NCBI RefSeq assembly: GCF_040640155.1
Contig: NZ_JBFABE010000005.1
Coordinates: forward strand, 62,001 to 126,000
Direction of reading: 5' to 3'
Source of the DNA: Streptosporangium sp040640155
Lineage (GTDB): Bacteria > Actinomycetota > Actinomycetes > Streptosporangiales > Streptosporangiaceae
Length of the DNA: 64,000 bases
Within the stretch, counting starts at the first letter, position 1. Each line of letters opens with the position of its first letter. The position numbers were made by a program, and so were the translations under genes. The notes beneath the pieces are model-generated. The model had not been told where the DNA came from and searched no databases. It saw only the letters and a list, made by a program, of their open reading frames with translations. Of the stretch, positions 47,261 to 54,716 are shown piece by piece.

Positions 47261-48109
47261 ATGCCAATGAAGTCCCCCACCGTCCGTCATCGCCGCTTGG
47301 GCCGTGAGCTGCGCCGACTTCGAGAAAACGCCGGTCTGTCCGTGCCTGAGGTGGCCCGGCGGCTCGGCTGGTCCGTCAGCAAGGCGCACCGCATCGAAGC
47401 TGGTCGGATCATGGTGTCTGAAGCTGATCTGGCCGCTGCATGCGATCTTTTCGGAGCGGACAGTGCGACGACGGCAAGTCTGATCCAACTCGGCAAGGAC
47501 GCCGGGCGGCGTGGCTGGTGGACCGCCTACAGCGACGTGTTCACCGGCAGTTACATCAGCATGGAGGCGGAGGCGTCCACCATCATCAAGTGGGAGCAAC
47601 GCGCCATCCCTGGCCTTCTCCAAAGTGAGGATTACGCTCGCGGAGTCATCAAGGCAACATTGCCCGAGCTGAGCGAAGCCGAGTTGAAGCGCCGCGTGGA
47701 CGCTCGAATGGTACGCAAGGTCAGCCTTTTCGGCCCCAATGCCCCCACGCTTCATGTCCTGGTGGACGAAGCGGTCCTGCGCCGCCCTATCGGACCGCCG
47801 GGCGTCATGGCCCACCAGTTCGACGACCTTCTCCGAGTCATGGAGCAGGCCCACATCACCGTGCAGGTCCTACCGTTCAGTACAGGAGCACACATAGGGA
47901 TGGAAGGCGGTTTTTCCGTTCTGTCATTCGATGCCGAGGACCCGGCTGTGGGGTACACGGAAGGTCCTGCGGGAGAGGTGTACATCGAAGCAGCCGATCA
48001 GGTGCGAAACCTCACGCTGACCTTCGAGCGTCTCATTGACGTATGCCTGTCCCCCGAGAAGTCTGCGGTGCTCATCGCCGCAGCAAGGAGTCACCATGAT
48101 CTCCCTTGA
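47261..48109 (+). CDS. XRE family regulator with DUF5753 (Scr1 type)
   Basis: A 282-residue protein. The N-terminal helix-turn-helix is GLSVPEVARRLGWSVSKAHR followed by IEAGR. The DUF5753 domain follows, with GWWTAYSDVF, YISMEAEASTIIKWEQRAIP and PGLLQSEDYAR. Such genes are paired with DUF397 genes in actinobacteria and have been described as toxin-antitoxin-like or developmental modules. The 3' end overlaps the DUF397 start by 14 bp. Codon use looks slightly less GC-biased than neighbours, hinting at horizontal origin. Confidence 0.94.
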   Translation: MPMKSPTVRHRRLGRELRRLRENAGLSVPEVARRLGWSVSKAHRIEAGRIMVSEADLAAACDLFGADSATTASLIQLGKDAGRRGWWTAYSDVFTGSYISMEAEASTIIKWEQRAIPGLLQSEDYARGVIKATLPELSEAELKRRVDARMVRKVSLFGPNAPTLHVLVDEAVLRRPIGPPGVMAHQFDDLLRVMEQAHITVQVLPFSTGAHIGMEGGFSVLSFDAEDPAVGYTEGPAGEVYIEAADQVRNLTLTFERLIDVCLSPEKSAVLIAAARSHHDLP

Positions 48110-48296
48110 CCTGTCCGGCGCCGAATTCCGCAAGAGCAGTTACAGCGTTGGCGGCAACGACTGCGTGGAAGTGGCCACCAACCTTCCGGGTCTCATCGCC
48201 GTCCGCGACAGCAAAAACCCGTCCGGTCCGACTCTTACCTTTACCGCGAAGGGCTGGAACGACTTTCTGGCAGGCGTTCGCGCCGACGCCTTCTGA
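48096..48296 (+). CDS. DUF397 domain protein
   Basis: A 66-residue protein with the full DUF397 pattern: FRKSSYSVGGNDCVEVA, then LIAVRDSKNP and a final aromatic/acidic segment. It pairs with the upstream XRE gene; in such pairs the small protein modulates or is controlled by the regulator. ATG at 48096 has AAGGAGTC upstream. Confidence 0.94.
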   Translation: MISLDLSGAEFRKSSYSVGGNDCVEVATNLPGLIAVRDSKNPSGPTLTFTAKGWNDFLAGVRADAF

Positions 48297-48466
48297 CCGG
48301 CGGGAGCCTCCGGCCACGGCTCATCTCGGAACAAAGCTCAGGCATCATCATCGCCTCCACCGGGACGCGGCGACAGATCGCGCGCCCTTCCGCGTGCGCG
48401 TTCCGCACGGCGCCGACGGCCAGGGCGGGCACGCGGAGATCGGTGCGTGTGGAGGGGCGTCCGGGG

Positions 48467-49069
48467 TCACAGCCAGTCGTGTTCGCGGGCGTAGCGGGCC
48501 GCCTCGTGGCGGGTTCTGGTCTGGGTCTTCTGCATCGCGTTCGAGAGGTAGTTGCGCACCGTGCCCTCCGCCAGGTGGAGGCGGGTGGCGATGTCGGCGG
48601 CCGAGTAGCCCTCGCCGGTCGCCCGCAGCACGTCGATCTCGCGGTCGGTGAGCGGGCAGTCGTCGACGACGGCGAGGGCGGAGACGTCCGGGTCGATCCA
48701 GCGCCTGCCCCCGTGCAGGGTCGTGATGACGGAGACGATGTGCGCCGGTTCCGCGGACTTGCTGACGAAGCCCTGGACGCCGAGCCTGAGCGCCTTGCGC
48801 AGCACCCCGGGCCTGGCGTGGCGGGTCAGCATCAGGATCACCTGGTCCGGTCGCGTACGGCGGATCTCCGCGACGGCCTCGAGCCCGTCCGTGCCGGGCA
48901 TCTCCAGGTCGATGACGAGCACGTCGGGCCGGTGCAGCAGCGTGGCCCGGACGGCGGCCTCACCGTCCTCCGCCTCGGCGAGCACGGTGATCTCGCCCTC
49001 CAGGGGGAGCAGCGCCGCCAGCGCCTTGCGCAGGAGGGCCTCGTCGTCGGCCAGCACCACGGTGGTCAT
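48467..49069 (-). CDS. NarL family response regulator of the ABC exporter locus
   Basis: A 200-residue regulator. The receiver domain has VLADDEALLRKAL, phospho-acceptor in VLVIDLEMPGTDGL and Lys in GFVSKSAEP. The LuxR-type helix-turn-helix is GEGYSAADIATRLHLAEGTV followed by RNYLSNAM. It is the partner of the kinase encoded at 50446-51606, from which it is separated by an intact tnpB element. Before insertion the two genes would have overlapped as ATGA. GGGAG from the element end now lies upstream of its ATG. Confidence 0.94.
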   Translation of the reverse strand: MTTVVLADDEALLRKALAALLPLEGEITVLAEAEDGEAAVRATLLHRPDVLVIDLEMPGTDGLEAVAEIRRTRPDQVILMLTRHARPGVLRKALRLGVQGFVSKSAEPAHIVSVITTLHGGRRWIDPDVSALAVVDDCPLTDREIDVLRATGEGYSAADIATRLHLAEGTVRNYLSNAMQKTQTRTRHEAARYAREHDWL

Positions 49070-49218
49070 CGAATGACTCCCGTGGCTACTCCGACCTTCA
49101 GGCCGGAGAGGAAACGGGAGCGGGAAGGCGCTCTGGCGCCTGAGCGTGCCTGGACCCGCACGACCCGCATGGCCCGTTTCACCCACCACCTAACTGATCT
49201 TGACGTATCGTGTGAAGC

Positions 49219-50325
49219 GTGGCGCAGATCGTGAAGCGGGCATTCAAGTTCCGCTTCCACCCGACGAACGAACAGGCAGCACAACTGTCTCGCACGTTCG
49301 GCTGCGCCCGCCTCGTCTACAACAAAGCCCTCCAACACCGCAGCCGCGCCTACACCATCGAAGGCCGCAAAGTCTCCTACGTGGAGTCCTCGGCCACACT
49401 GACGCAGTGGAAGAAGACCGAGGACCTCGCGTTCTTGAACGAGGTGTCGTCGGTCCCCCTCCAGCAGGCGCTGCGCCACCTCCAGGCGGCGTTCGCGAAC
49501 TTCTTCGCCAAACGGGCCAAGTACCCCACCTTCAAGTCCCGCAAGAAGTCCCGGGCGAGCGCTGAGTACACCCGGTCGGCGTTCATCTACCGAGGCGGTC
49601 AGATCACCCTGGCGAAGATGGACGGACCGCTGAACGTCGTGTGGTCGCGTCCCCTGCCCGAGGGGGCGGACCCGTCCACGGTGACGGTGTCGAAGGACGC
49701 GGCCGGGCGGTGGTTCGTGTCGATCCTGTGTGAGGACCGCATCTCCCCGCTTCCCGCGACCGCGAACGTGGTCGGCGTGGATGCGGGGATCACGGCGCTG
49801 GCGACGCTCTCCACCGGAGAGAAGATCGTCAATCCGAAGCATGAGCGGGCCGACCGTAGGAAACTGGCCAGGGCGCAGCGGCGCCTTGCCCGTACGGAGA
49901 AGGGGTCGGCGAACCGGCAGAAGGCGAAACTCAAGGTCGCCCGGGTGCATGCCCGCATCGCCGACCGCAGGCGTGATCATCTGCACAAGGTCACCACGCG
50001 TCTCGTCCGTGAGAACCAAACGGTCGTGATCGAGGACCTCACCGTGCGCAACCTGGTCAAAAACCGCAAGCTGGCCCGTGCCGTCTCCGACACCTCGTGG
50101 CGTCAGATGCGCACGATGCTGGAGTACAAAGCACAGTGGTACGGGCGGGAACTGCTGGTGGTGGACCGCTGGTTCCCCTCCTCGAAGCTGTGCTCGGCGT
50201 GCGGCACGATCCAGCGGTCCATGCCGCTGAACGTCCGAGAGTGGGTGTGCGCCTGCGGCGCCTCCCATGACCGGGACGTCAACGCCGCGAAGAACATCCT
50301 CGCCGCCGGACTGGCGGAGAGGTGA
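49219..50325 (+). CDS. tnpB: TnpB RNA-guided nuclease, IS200/IS605 family
   Basis: A 368-residue protein starting at GTG. The N-terminal helix-turn-helix-like region has FHPTNEQAAQLSRTFGCARL. The RuvC active site is complete: Asp188 (VGVDAGI), Glu272 (VVIEDLTVRN) and Asp353 (SHDRDVNAAKN), and a zinc finger CSACG then CACG lies between the last two. TnpB uses an omega RNA from the element's right end to cut DNA beside a short TAM motif. All key residues are kept, so it is likely functional. Confidence 0.95.
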   Translation: MAQIVKRAFKFRFHPTNEQAAQLSRTFGCARLVYNKALQHRSRAYTIEGRKVSYVESSATLTQWKKTEDLAFLNEVSSVPLQQALRHLQAAFANFFAKRAKYPTFKSRKKSRASAEYTRSAFIYRGGQITLAKMDGPLNVVWSRPLPEGADPSTVTVSKDAAGRWFVSILCEDRISPLPATANVVGVDAGITALATLSTGEKIVNPKHERADRRKLARAQRRLARTEKGSANRQKAKLKVARVHARIADRRRDHLHKVTTRLVRENQTVVIEDLTVRNLVKNRKLARAVSDTSWRQMRTMLEYKAQWYGRELLVVDRWFPSSKLCSACGTIQRSMPLNVREWVCACGASHDRDVNAAKNILAAGLAER

Positions 50326-50449
50326 AACGCCTGTGGAGCTGATGTAAGACCTCAACGAGAGTCCTCTCGGGCGGGCGGTCGGCGGTGAAGCAGGAACCCT
50401 CACGGGCGACCGTGGGAATCCCCTCCCTTCAGGGAGGGGAGGATGTCAA
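50326..50449 (+). ncRNA. Putative omega RNA scaffold at the right end of the tnpB element
   Basis: The about 120 bp after tnpB contain no frame and end with the hairpin CCCCTCCC-TTCA-GGGAGGGG followed by AGGATGTCAA. In TnpB systems the scaffold spans the 3' end of tnpB and the right end, and the guide is the flank just outside. Here the guide would begin GTCGGTCGTCCTTCCACG, within the end of the kinase gene. The 5' boundary is unknown and may lie inside tnpB. Confidence 0.6.
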
Positions 50450-51606
50450 GTCGGTCGTCCTTCCACGCTGTGGGGAGCGGCGTCCGGACCGCCGTGCGGG
50501 AACGTCGCGGCCGTCAGGAAACGTCCGTCCTTCTGCTCCACGGTCAGCTCGCCCCCGCCGGCCGCCACGCGTTCCCTGAGGGCGGCGAGCCCCCGGAGCG
50601 CGGGAAGGGGAGCCTCCGGCGCGCCGTCGTTGACGATGGCGATGCCGGAGCCCGACAGGTCGATGCGCACCTGCCCGGCCTGCGCGTGCCTCAGGATGTT
50701 GGTCGTCGTCTCCCGCAGGACCAGGCCGAGCAGTTCGCCCGCGCGGGCGTCGACCTCGGTCTCGCGCTCGACGCGCACGCGGATCCCCGCGGCCTCGAAG
50801 AGGTTCTTCGCGTTCTCCAGTTCCGCGGACAGGTTGAGCCGCCGCTGGGCGTAGGCGAGTTCCTTGGTCTGGGCGATGGTGTCGCTGACCAGGGCGTGTA
50901 CCTCGCGGAGTTCCCGCTCCGCCCGTTCGGCGTCGCCGCGCACCAGCCTCTGGGCCAGCGCGATCTTCAGCTTCACCACGTGCAGGGTGTGGCCCTGGAT
51001 GTCGTGCAGGTCGCCGGCGAACCGGACGCGTTCGCGGATGACGGCCAGTTCCGCCTCGCGCTCCCGTGCCGCCTCCAGTTCCTCGATGAGGCCGTAGAAG
51101 CGCCTGTTGGGGAACATGAGGCCGACGAATATCGCGGTGATGCCCGCGGGGACGATGACGTACTCGATCAGGACGCCGGAGAGGTCTCCCCCGGTGACCA
51201 GCAGCCTCGACGCGCCCACCGCGGCGACGTAGGCGATCAGCCCTGCGGCCGCCGCGACCCGGTGGCGCGGCAGGTGGGGGACGACGTAGGAGCCCACGAT
51301 CGAGAGGCCGTAGAACCCCGCGCCGCTGTCGGCCACCAGTACGGAGAACGGCCACACGGCCGCGGTGACGATCAGGCAGGGGAGCGCGACGCGCAGGACG
51401 TCCCCCGCCGCCCACCGCGTGAAGGCCACCAGGGCCGCCGCCACGCCCGCGCCGAGGACGAGGGCCTCCCACCAGGTCCGGGCGTCCCTCGCCACCAGTA
51501 GCGCCCCGACGGTGACGAGCAGCGGGAGGAACAGGGTGATGTTGAGCCTGCGCAGCCGTTCCCGCGCGGGCTCGGCGCGCTGGGACACCGCGTGTGTCGG
51601 GTTCAC
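50446..51606 (-). CDS. Sensor histidine kinase (HisKA_3 type)
   Basis: A 386-residue membrane kinase. About five N-terminal helices are followed by a HisKA_3 domain with the phospho-acceptor in RFAGDLHDIQGHTLHVVKLK, and a HATPase with LRETTTNILRHA and a G-box in LPALRGLAALRERV. This is the DesK/YvfT-like kinase class that sits beside ABC exporters. Its TGA stop is now provided by the TCAA end of the tnpB element; the pre-insertion stop would have been in the ATGA of the regulator gene. Confidence 0.92.
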   Translation of the reverse strand: MNPTHAVSQRAEPARERLRRLNITLFLPLLVTVGALLVARDARTWWEALVLGAGVAAALVAFTRWAAGDVLRVALPCLIVTAAVWPFSVLVADSGAGFYGLSIVGSYVVPHLPRHRVAAAAGLIAYVAAVGASRLLVTGGDLSGVLIEYVIVPAGITAIFVGLMFPNRRFYGLIEELEAAREREAELAVIRERVRFAGDLHDIQGHTLHVVKLKIALAQRLVRGDAERAERELREVHALVSDTIAQTKELAYAQRRLNLSAELENAKNLFEAAGIRVRVERETEVDARAGELLGLVLRETTTNILRHAQAGQVRIDLSGSGIAIVNDGAPEAPLPALRGLAALRERVAAGGGELTVEQKDGRFLTAATFPHGGPDAAPHSVEGRPT

Positions 51607-51772
51607 TGCGCCTCACCTGGTCGCCGGGCGGTCGGTTCGGGGGGCCGGACCCTGGTCGGCCCCTGTTCGGGCCGGGCCGGCCACATCCGTCGTCTCCACG
51701 GTAGGCGCTGTCGCGCGATGCTCTCGCGGGGCGGCTCTCTCCCGCCCGGGCCGGCGACGACGCCGGGGGCCG

Positions 51773-52492
51773 TCATCGGCGCGGTTCCCAGCGGAAGATC
51801 CGGGAGGCCAGCGCGACGGCGACGATCACCCAGCCCAGCGTGGGCGCCAGGAGAAGCAGGGATTCGCCGACGGGAACGCCGCCGTTCCAGGCGTCGACGG
51901 CCAGTTCGGTGGCCGAGCCGCCGGGAAGCAGCCGCTTGAGCAGGGTGAGCTCCTCGGTACCGCTGATGCCGACCCAGGTGGCCACGGCGATGGCGCCGAG
52001 GCTGACGGGCAGCGTGGTCACCTGGGCGTGCTCGGGGGAGTTCGTCAGCCCCGCCGTGGCCAGCGCCAGGCCGATCATCATGATCAGCGTCGAGAGGACG
52101 GCCGCCGCCAGGAGGAGGACGTTGTCCGGCCGGCCCGCGACCACGGCCAGCACGGTCATGATCACGGTCACCTGGACCAGTGAGATGGCGGTGATCGGGA
52201 GGAGAAGCCCGGACAGGATGCCGGTGTCGCCCTCCGCGGTGGAGCGCAGCCGCTTGAGGAAGAGGTTCTGCCTGCGGGAGGCCAGGGTCGTCACCGCGGT
52301 GGTGTAGAGCCCGAACGCCCCCACGGTGAACATCATGATCGCCGCGATGTACCCGAGGCTGCCCAGGGTCGCGAAGGCTTCGTGGCGGTAGATGAAGAAC
52401 CCGCTGACCACCGCGGGCATGACGAGACCGGTGATCAGGACCAGCCGGTTCCGGAATATCTGGATCAGCTCGCCGAGAGCGATCGAGAGCAT
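51773..52492 (-). CDS. ABC-2 type transporter permease
   Basis: A 239-residue protein with six predicted helices: ELIQIFRNRLVLITGLVMPA at the N-terminus and the ABC-2 core FGLYTTAVTTLASRRQNLFL then KRLRSTA. The C-terminal LLKRLLPGGSATELAVDAWN segment resembles exporters regulated by DesKR-like systems. It lies between its ATPase and the kinase gene on the same strand. The substrate is probably a small hydrophobic compound. Confidence 0.92.
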   Translation of the reverse strand: MLSIALGELIQIFRNRLVLITGLVMPAVVSGFFIYRHEAFATLGSLGYIAAIMMFTVGAFGLYTTAVTTLASRRQNLFLKRLRSTAEGDTGILSGLLLPITAISLVQVTVIMTVLAVVAGRPDNVLLLAAAVLSTLIMMIGLALATAGLTNSPEHAQVTTLPVSLGAIAVATWVGISGTEELTLLKRLLPGGSATELAVDAWNGGVPVGESLLLLAPTLGWVIVAVALASRIFRWEPRR

Positions 52493-52527
52493 GGCGAAGC
52501 GCCCTTTCAGAGAAGGTTCGGGGAGGG

Positions 52528-53427
52528 TCAGCGGGTCCGGTCGTCACCGATGGCGCGGAAGACCTCGTCGAGCCGGGTCGGCCCGGCCTGGAGGTCCCGC
52601 AGCTCCACCGAGTGCTCCTGCGCCCAGCCCAGCAGGACGTGCAGGTCCTTCTGCAGGTCGAAGGTCTCGACGAGGAACGTTTTGTCGCCGTCGCGCACGG
52701 CCGGCACGGGCAACGGCACCGCCGGGGCGGGGTCCGGCAGGGAGAAGCGGGCGGTGGAGGGCAGGGTCCGCGTCAGCTCGGAGACGGTCCCCTCCCGGTG
52801 GAGGGTGCCCCCGTGCATGAGACCGATGCGGTCGGCGTGCTGCTGCGCCTCCTCCAGGTAGTGCGTGGTCAGAACGACGGTGGAGCCGGCCTCGCGCAGC
52901 CTGCCCACGGTGTCCCACAGATCGTCCCGGGACTGGACGTCCAGGCCGGTGGTGGGCTCGTCCAGGAAGATCAGCTCAGGTGTTCCGTACACGGCGGTGG
53001 CGAAGTCCAGGCGTCGCTTCTCGCCGCCGGAGAGCTGGGACACCGTGGTCCCCGCCTTGCGGGTGAGGTTGACGACGCCGAGCACGCGCTCGACGGTGTC
53101 CGTGCGCCGGGTGAGCCGCCCGATCAGCCGGACCGACTCCCTCACCGTCAGGTCCGGGGAGAAGCCGCTCTCCTGCAGCATGATGCCCATCCTGGGCCGC
53201 ACGGCGCGCCGGTCCTGCGGGCTCTGCCCGAAGACCCGCACGCTGCCCGAGGTGGCCCTGCGGTGACCTTCGACGGTCTCCAGGGCCGAGGTCTTGCCCG
53301 CCCCGTTCGTGCCGAGCAGCGCGTAGAGCTCCCCTGGCCGTACCTGGAAGGACAGGTCCTTCACGGCATGGAAGTCGCCGTATGTGAGATTCAGACGTTC
53401 AACGTCGATGACCGGTGTCGAGGACAT
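52528..53427 (-). CDS. ABC transporter ATP-binding protein
   Basis: A 299-residue ATPase with Walker A GTNGAGKTS, Q-loop MLQESGFSPDLTV, signature LSGGEKRRLDFA, Walker B LIFLDEPTTGLDVQSRDD and H-loop LTTHYLEEAQQ. ATG at 53427 begins MSSTPVIDVERL and fits the family; the in-frame extension to 53478 is not needed. First gene of the exporter / two-component operon. Confidence 0.94.
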   Translation of the reverse strand: MSSTPVIDVERLNLTYGDFHAVKDLSFQVRPGELYALLGTNGAGKTSALETVEGHRRATSGSVRVFGQSPQDRRAVRPRMGIMLQESGFSPDLTVRESVRLIGRLTRRTDTVERVLGVVNLTRKAGTTVSQLSGGEKRRLDFATAVYGTPELIFLDEPTTGLDVQSRDDLWDTVGRLREAGSTVVLTTHYLEEAQQHADRIGLMHGGTLHREGTVSELTRTLPSTARFSLPDPAPAVPLPVPAVRDGDKTFLVETFDLQKDLHVLLGWAQEHSVELRDLQAGPTRLDEVFRAIGDDRTR

Positions 53428-53604
53428 GCCGTCGATCCCATCAGCCACCGCCCTCGCCGGGCAGTGCGACCACGTCATGACCCGGGCGTGACATTCCCGG
53501 TGTGAACGTATGACGTGGCGTCACGGGTGCCGCTGTCCTCGCGGTAGCCCGGCGTTGAGAGCTGCCTTGGCCATGCGTCGTTCCAGCCCGTGAACGGCGA
53601 CGGG

Positions 53605-54123
53605 CTAACGCGGCCCCGAACGGAACTCCGTCCAGAGATCGACGGCTTCCTCCAGGCCGAGCGCGGCCACATCCTCCCGAGCCATGCCGACCGTATGGAT
53701 CAACCGATCGGCGAGCCAGTCGGGAACCGGCTCCCGCACGGGCACCTTTTCGACATGAATGTGGTCGGTCGGCGTTCCCAGGCGGTCGATGACCTCACCA
53801 AGACGCACGATGTCAGGACGAGCACCACCGACTGCCCGAACCCGCGCTTTGGCTTCCGCATAGACCTCGGCGTCGGCCCTTTCCCCGACCGCCCAGACCT
53901 CACAGATCTCGACCGCCTTGTCATCGGTGATCCGGTAGACGACCCGCCAGGTGTTCCGCCCGACGACGAGCTTGCGAAACCCGGTCAGCTCGCCGCCCAA
54001 CGGGTAGCCGGCCTCGGGGTTCTCGAGGAGCAGGAAAATCTTCTTCAGGATCTTGGGGACGGCATCCGGACCGATCTTCCGGAGATCATCAATGGCCGGA
54101 TCGGTGAATACGACGTCGGACAT
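53605..54123 (-). CDS. RelE/ParE family toxin with C-terminal extension
   Basis: A 172-residue protein. The first 95 residues are a RelE-like fold: DPAIDDLRKIGPDAVPKILK, then LTGFRKLVVGRNTWRVVYRI and VEICEVWAVGERADAEVY. Typical RelE toxins end there. Another 75 residues with DHIHVEKVPVREPVPDWLAD and an acidic end follow and match nothing I recognise. It starts two bases after the antitoxin stop. RelE toxins cleave mRNA on the ribosome; activity here is inferred. Confidence 0.85.
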   Translation of the reverse strand: MSDVVFTDPAIDDLRKIGPDAVPKILKKIFLLLENPEAGYPLGGELTGFRKLVVGRNTWRVVYRITDDKAVEICEVWAVGERADAEVYAEAKARVRAVGGARPDIVRLGEVIDRLGTPTDHIHVEKVPVREPVPDWLADRLIHTVGMAREDVAALGLEEAVDLWTEFRSGPR

Positions 54124-54125
54124 CG

Positions 54126-54437
54126 CTACTCGTCGTCGTCCGGAATCGTGGCCAGCGATTCACGGGTGTGCCCGAAAGCGGAAAGGACATCGTCGATCGA
54201 CGTCCGCCGACCGCTGTCGGTGGCGGCCCTGACGAGCACCAACGCCAGATCCCGCAGATCGGCTGCGGCCTCTTCCAGTTCGTTGAGACGTCGCATGCTC
54301 ACGACGGCTGCGACCGGCCGATGCCGGCGGGTCACCACCAGATCCGCGCCGTGCTCGGCGTCGGCCACCAGACGAGCGACCCCACGCTGCGCGGCCTCGG
54401 TGACCGTGAGCTCGGTCGCGTCATGAAGAACAGCCAT
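54126..54437 (-). CDS. Phd/YefM-like antitoxin
   Basis: A 103-residue protein with the Phd/YefM start TELTVTEAAQRGVARLVADA followed by VVTRRHRPVAAVVSM, a dimeric DNA-binding fold, then an acidic C-terminal tail that would wrap the toxin. It directly precedes the RelE gene. ACTATA (TATAGT on the coding strand, 54444-54449) lies six bases before the ATG, within a CTATATAG palindrome, so the promoter and operator overlap and the transcript is probably leaderless. Confidence 0.88.
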   Translation of the reverse strand: MAVLHDATELTVTEAAQRGVARLVADAEHGADLVVTRRHRPVAAVVSMRRLNELEEAAADLRDLALVLVRAATDSGRRTSIDDVLSAFGHTRESLATIPDDDE

Positions 54438-54443
54438 GCGCAA

Positions 54444-54452
54444 ACTATATAG
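54444..54452 (-). promoter_or_regulatory. Promoter -10 box with overlapping palindrome of the toxin-antitoxin pair
   Basis: CTATATAG (54445-54452) is a palindrome that contains most of the -10 box TATAGT on the minus strand, in a short AT-rich patch. Autorepression by the antitoxin at this site is inferred. Confidence 0.5.
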
Positions 54453-54716
54453 AAAATTGTGCAGAACGGCGAGCGTCAGGTCCGAAGTCTCGATCGTCGA
54501 GCCGATCGGACGGGTCCGCCACGGCCTCGGACCGGGTTCACGGCATCGGTGGACGAAGATCCGGGCCGCCCGTGAGGCGTGCCGCGAACCGGCCGTCGCC
54601 GGACCATCGACCCGGCCTGCCACTCCGGCACCGCCTCCACGGGGTGATCGGCAGGCCACGGTACGTTGTCGATCATCGTACGGCGGTCCTCGCGCGGCAG
54701 GTGACAGGAGACGACG

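Larger units (their letters stand above)
49070..50449 (+). mobile_element. Intact IS200/IS605-like tnpB element lacking tnpA (IS1341 type)
   Basis: A 1380-bp element flanked on the left by TCAT and ending in TCAA. The left end has hairpins around ACCTTCAGGCCGG and GGCGC-TCTG-GCGCC. The right end has the perfect 8-bp hairpin CCCCTCCC-TTCA-GGGAGGGG (50420-50439). There are no terminal inverted repeats or target duplications, as expected for this family. It carries only tnpB, so movement needs a TnpA from elsewhere. A 154-bp derivative of it is at 26286. Confidence 0.88.

Noticed and set aside
48653..50403. A long minus-strand frame (49066-50403) antisense to tnpB
   Set aside because: tnpB has all RuvC and zinc-finger residues in the plus-strand frame; the antisense frame has no recognisable features.
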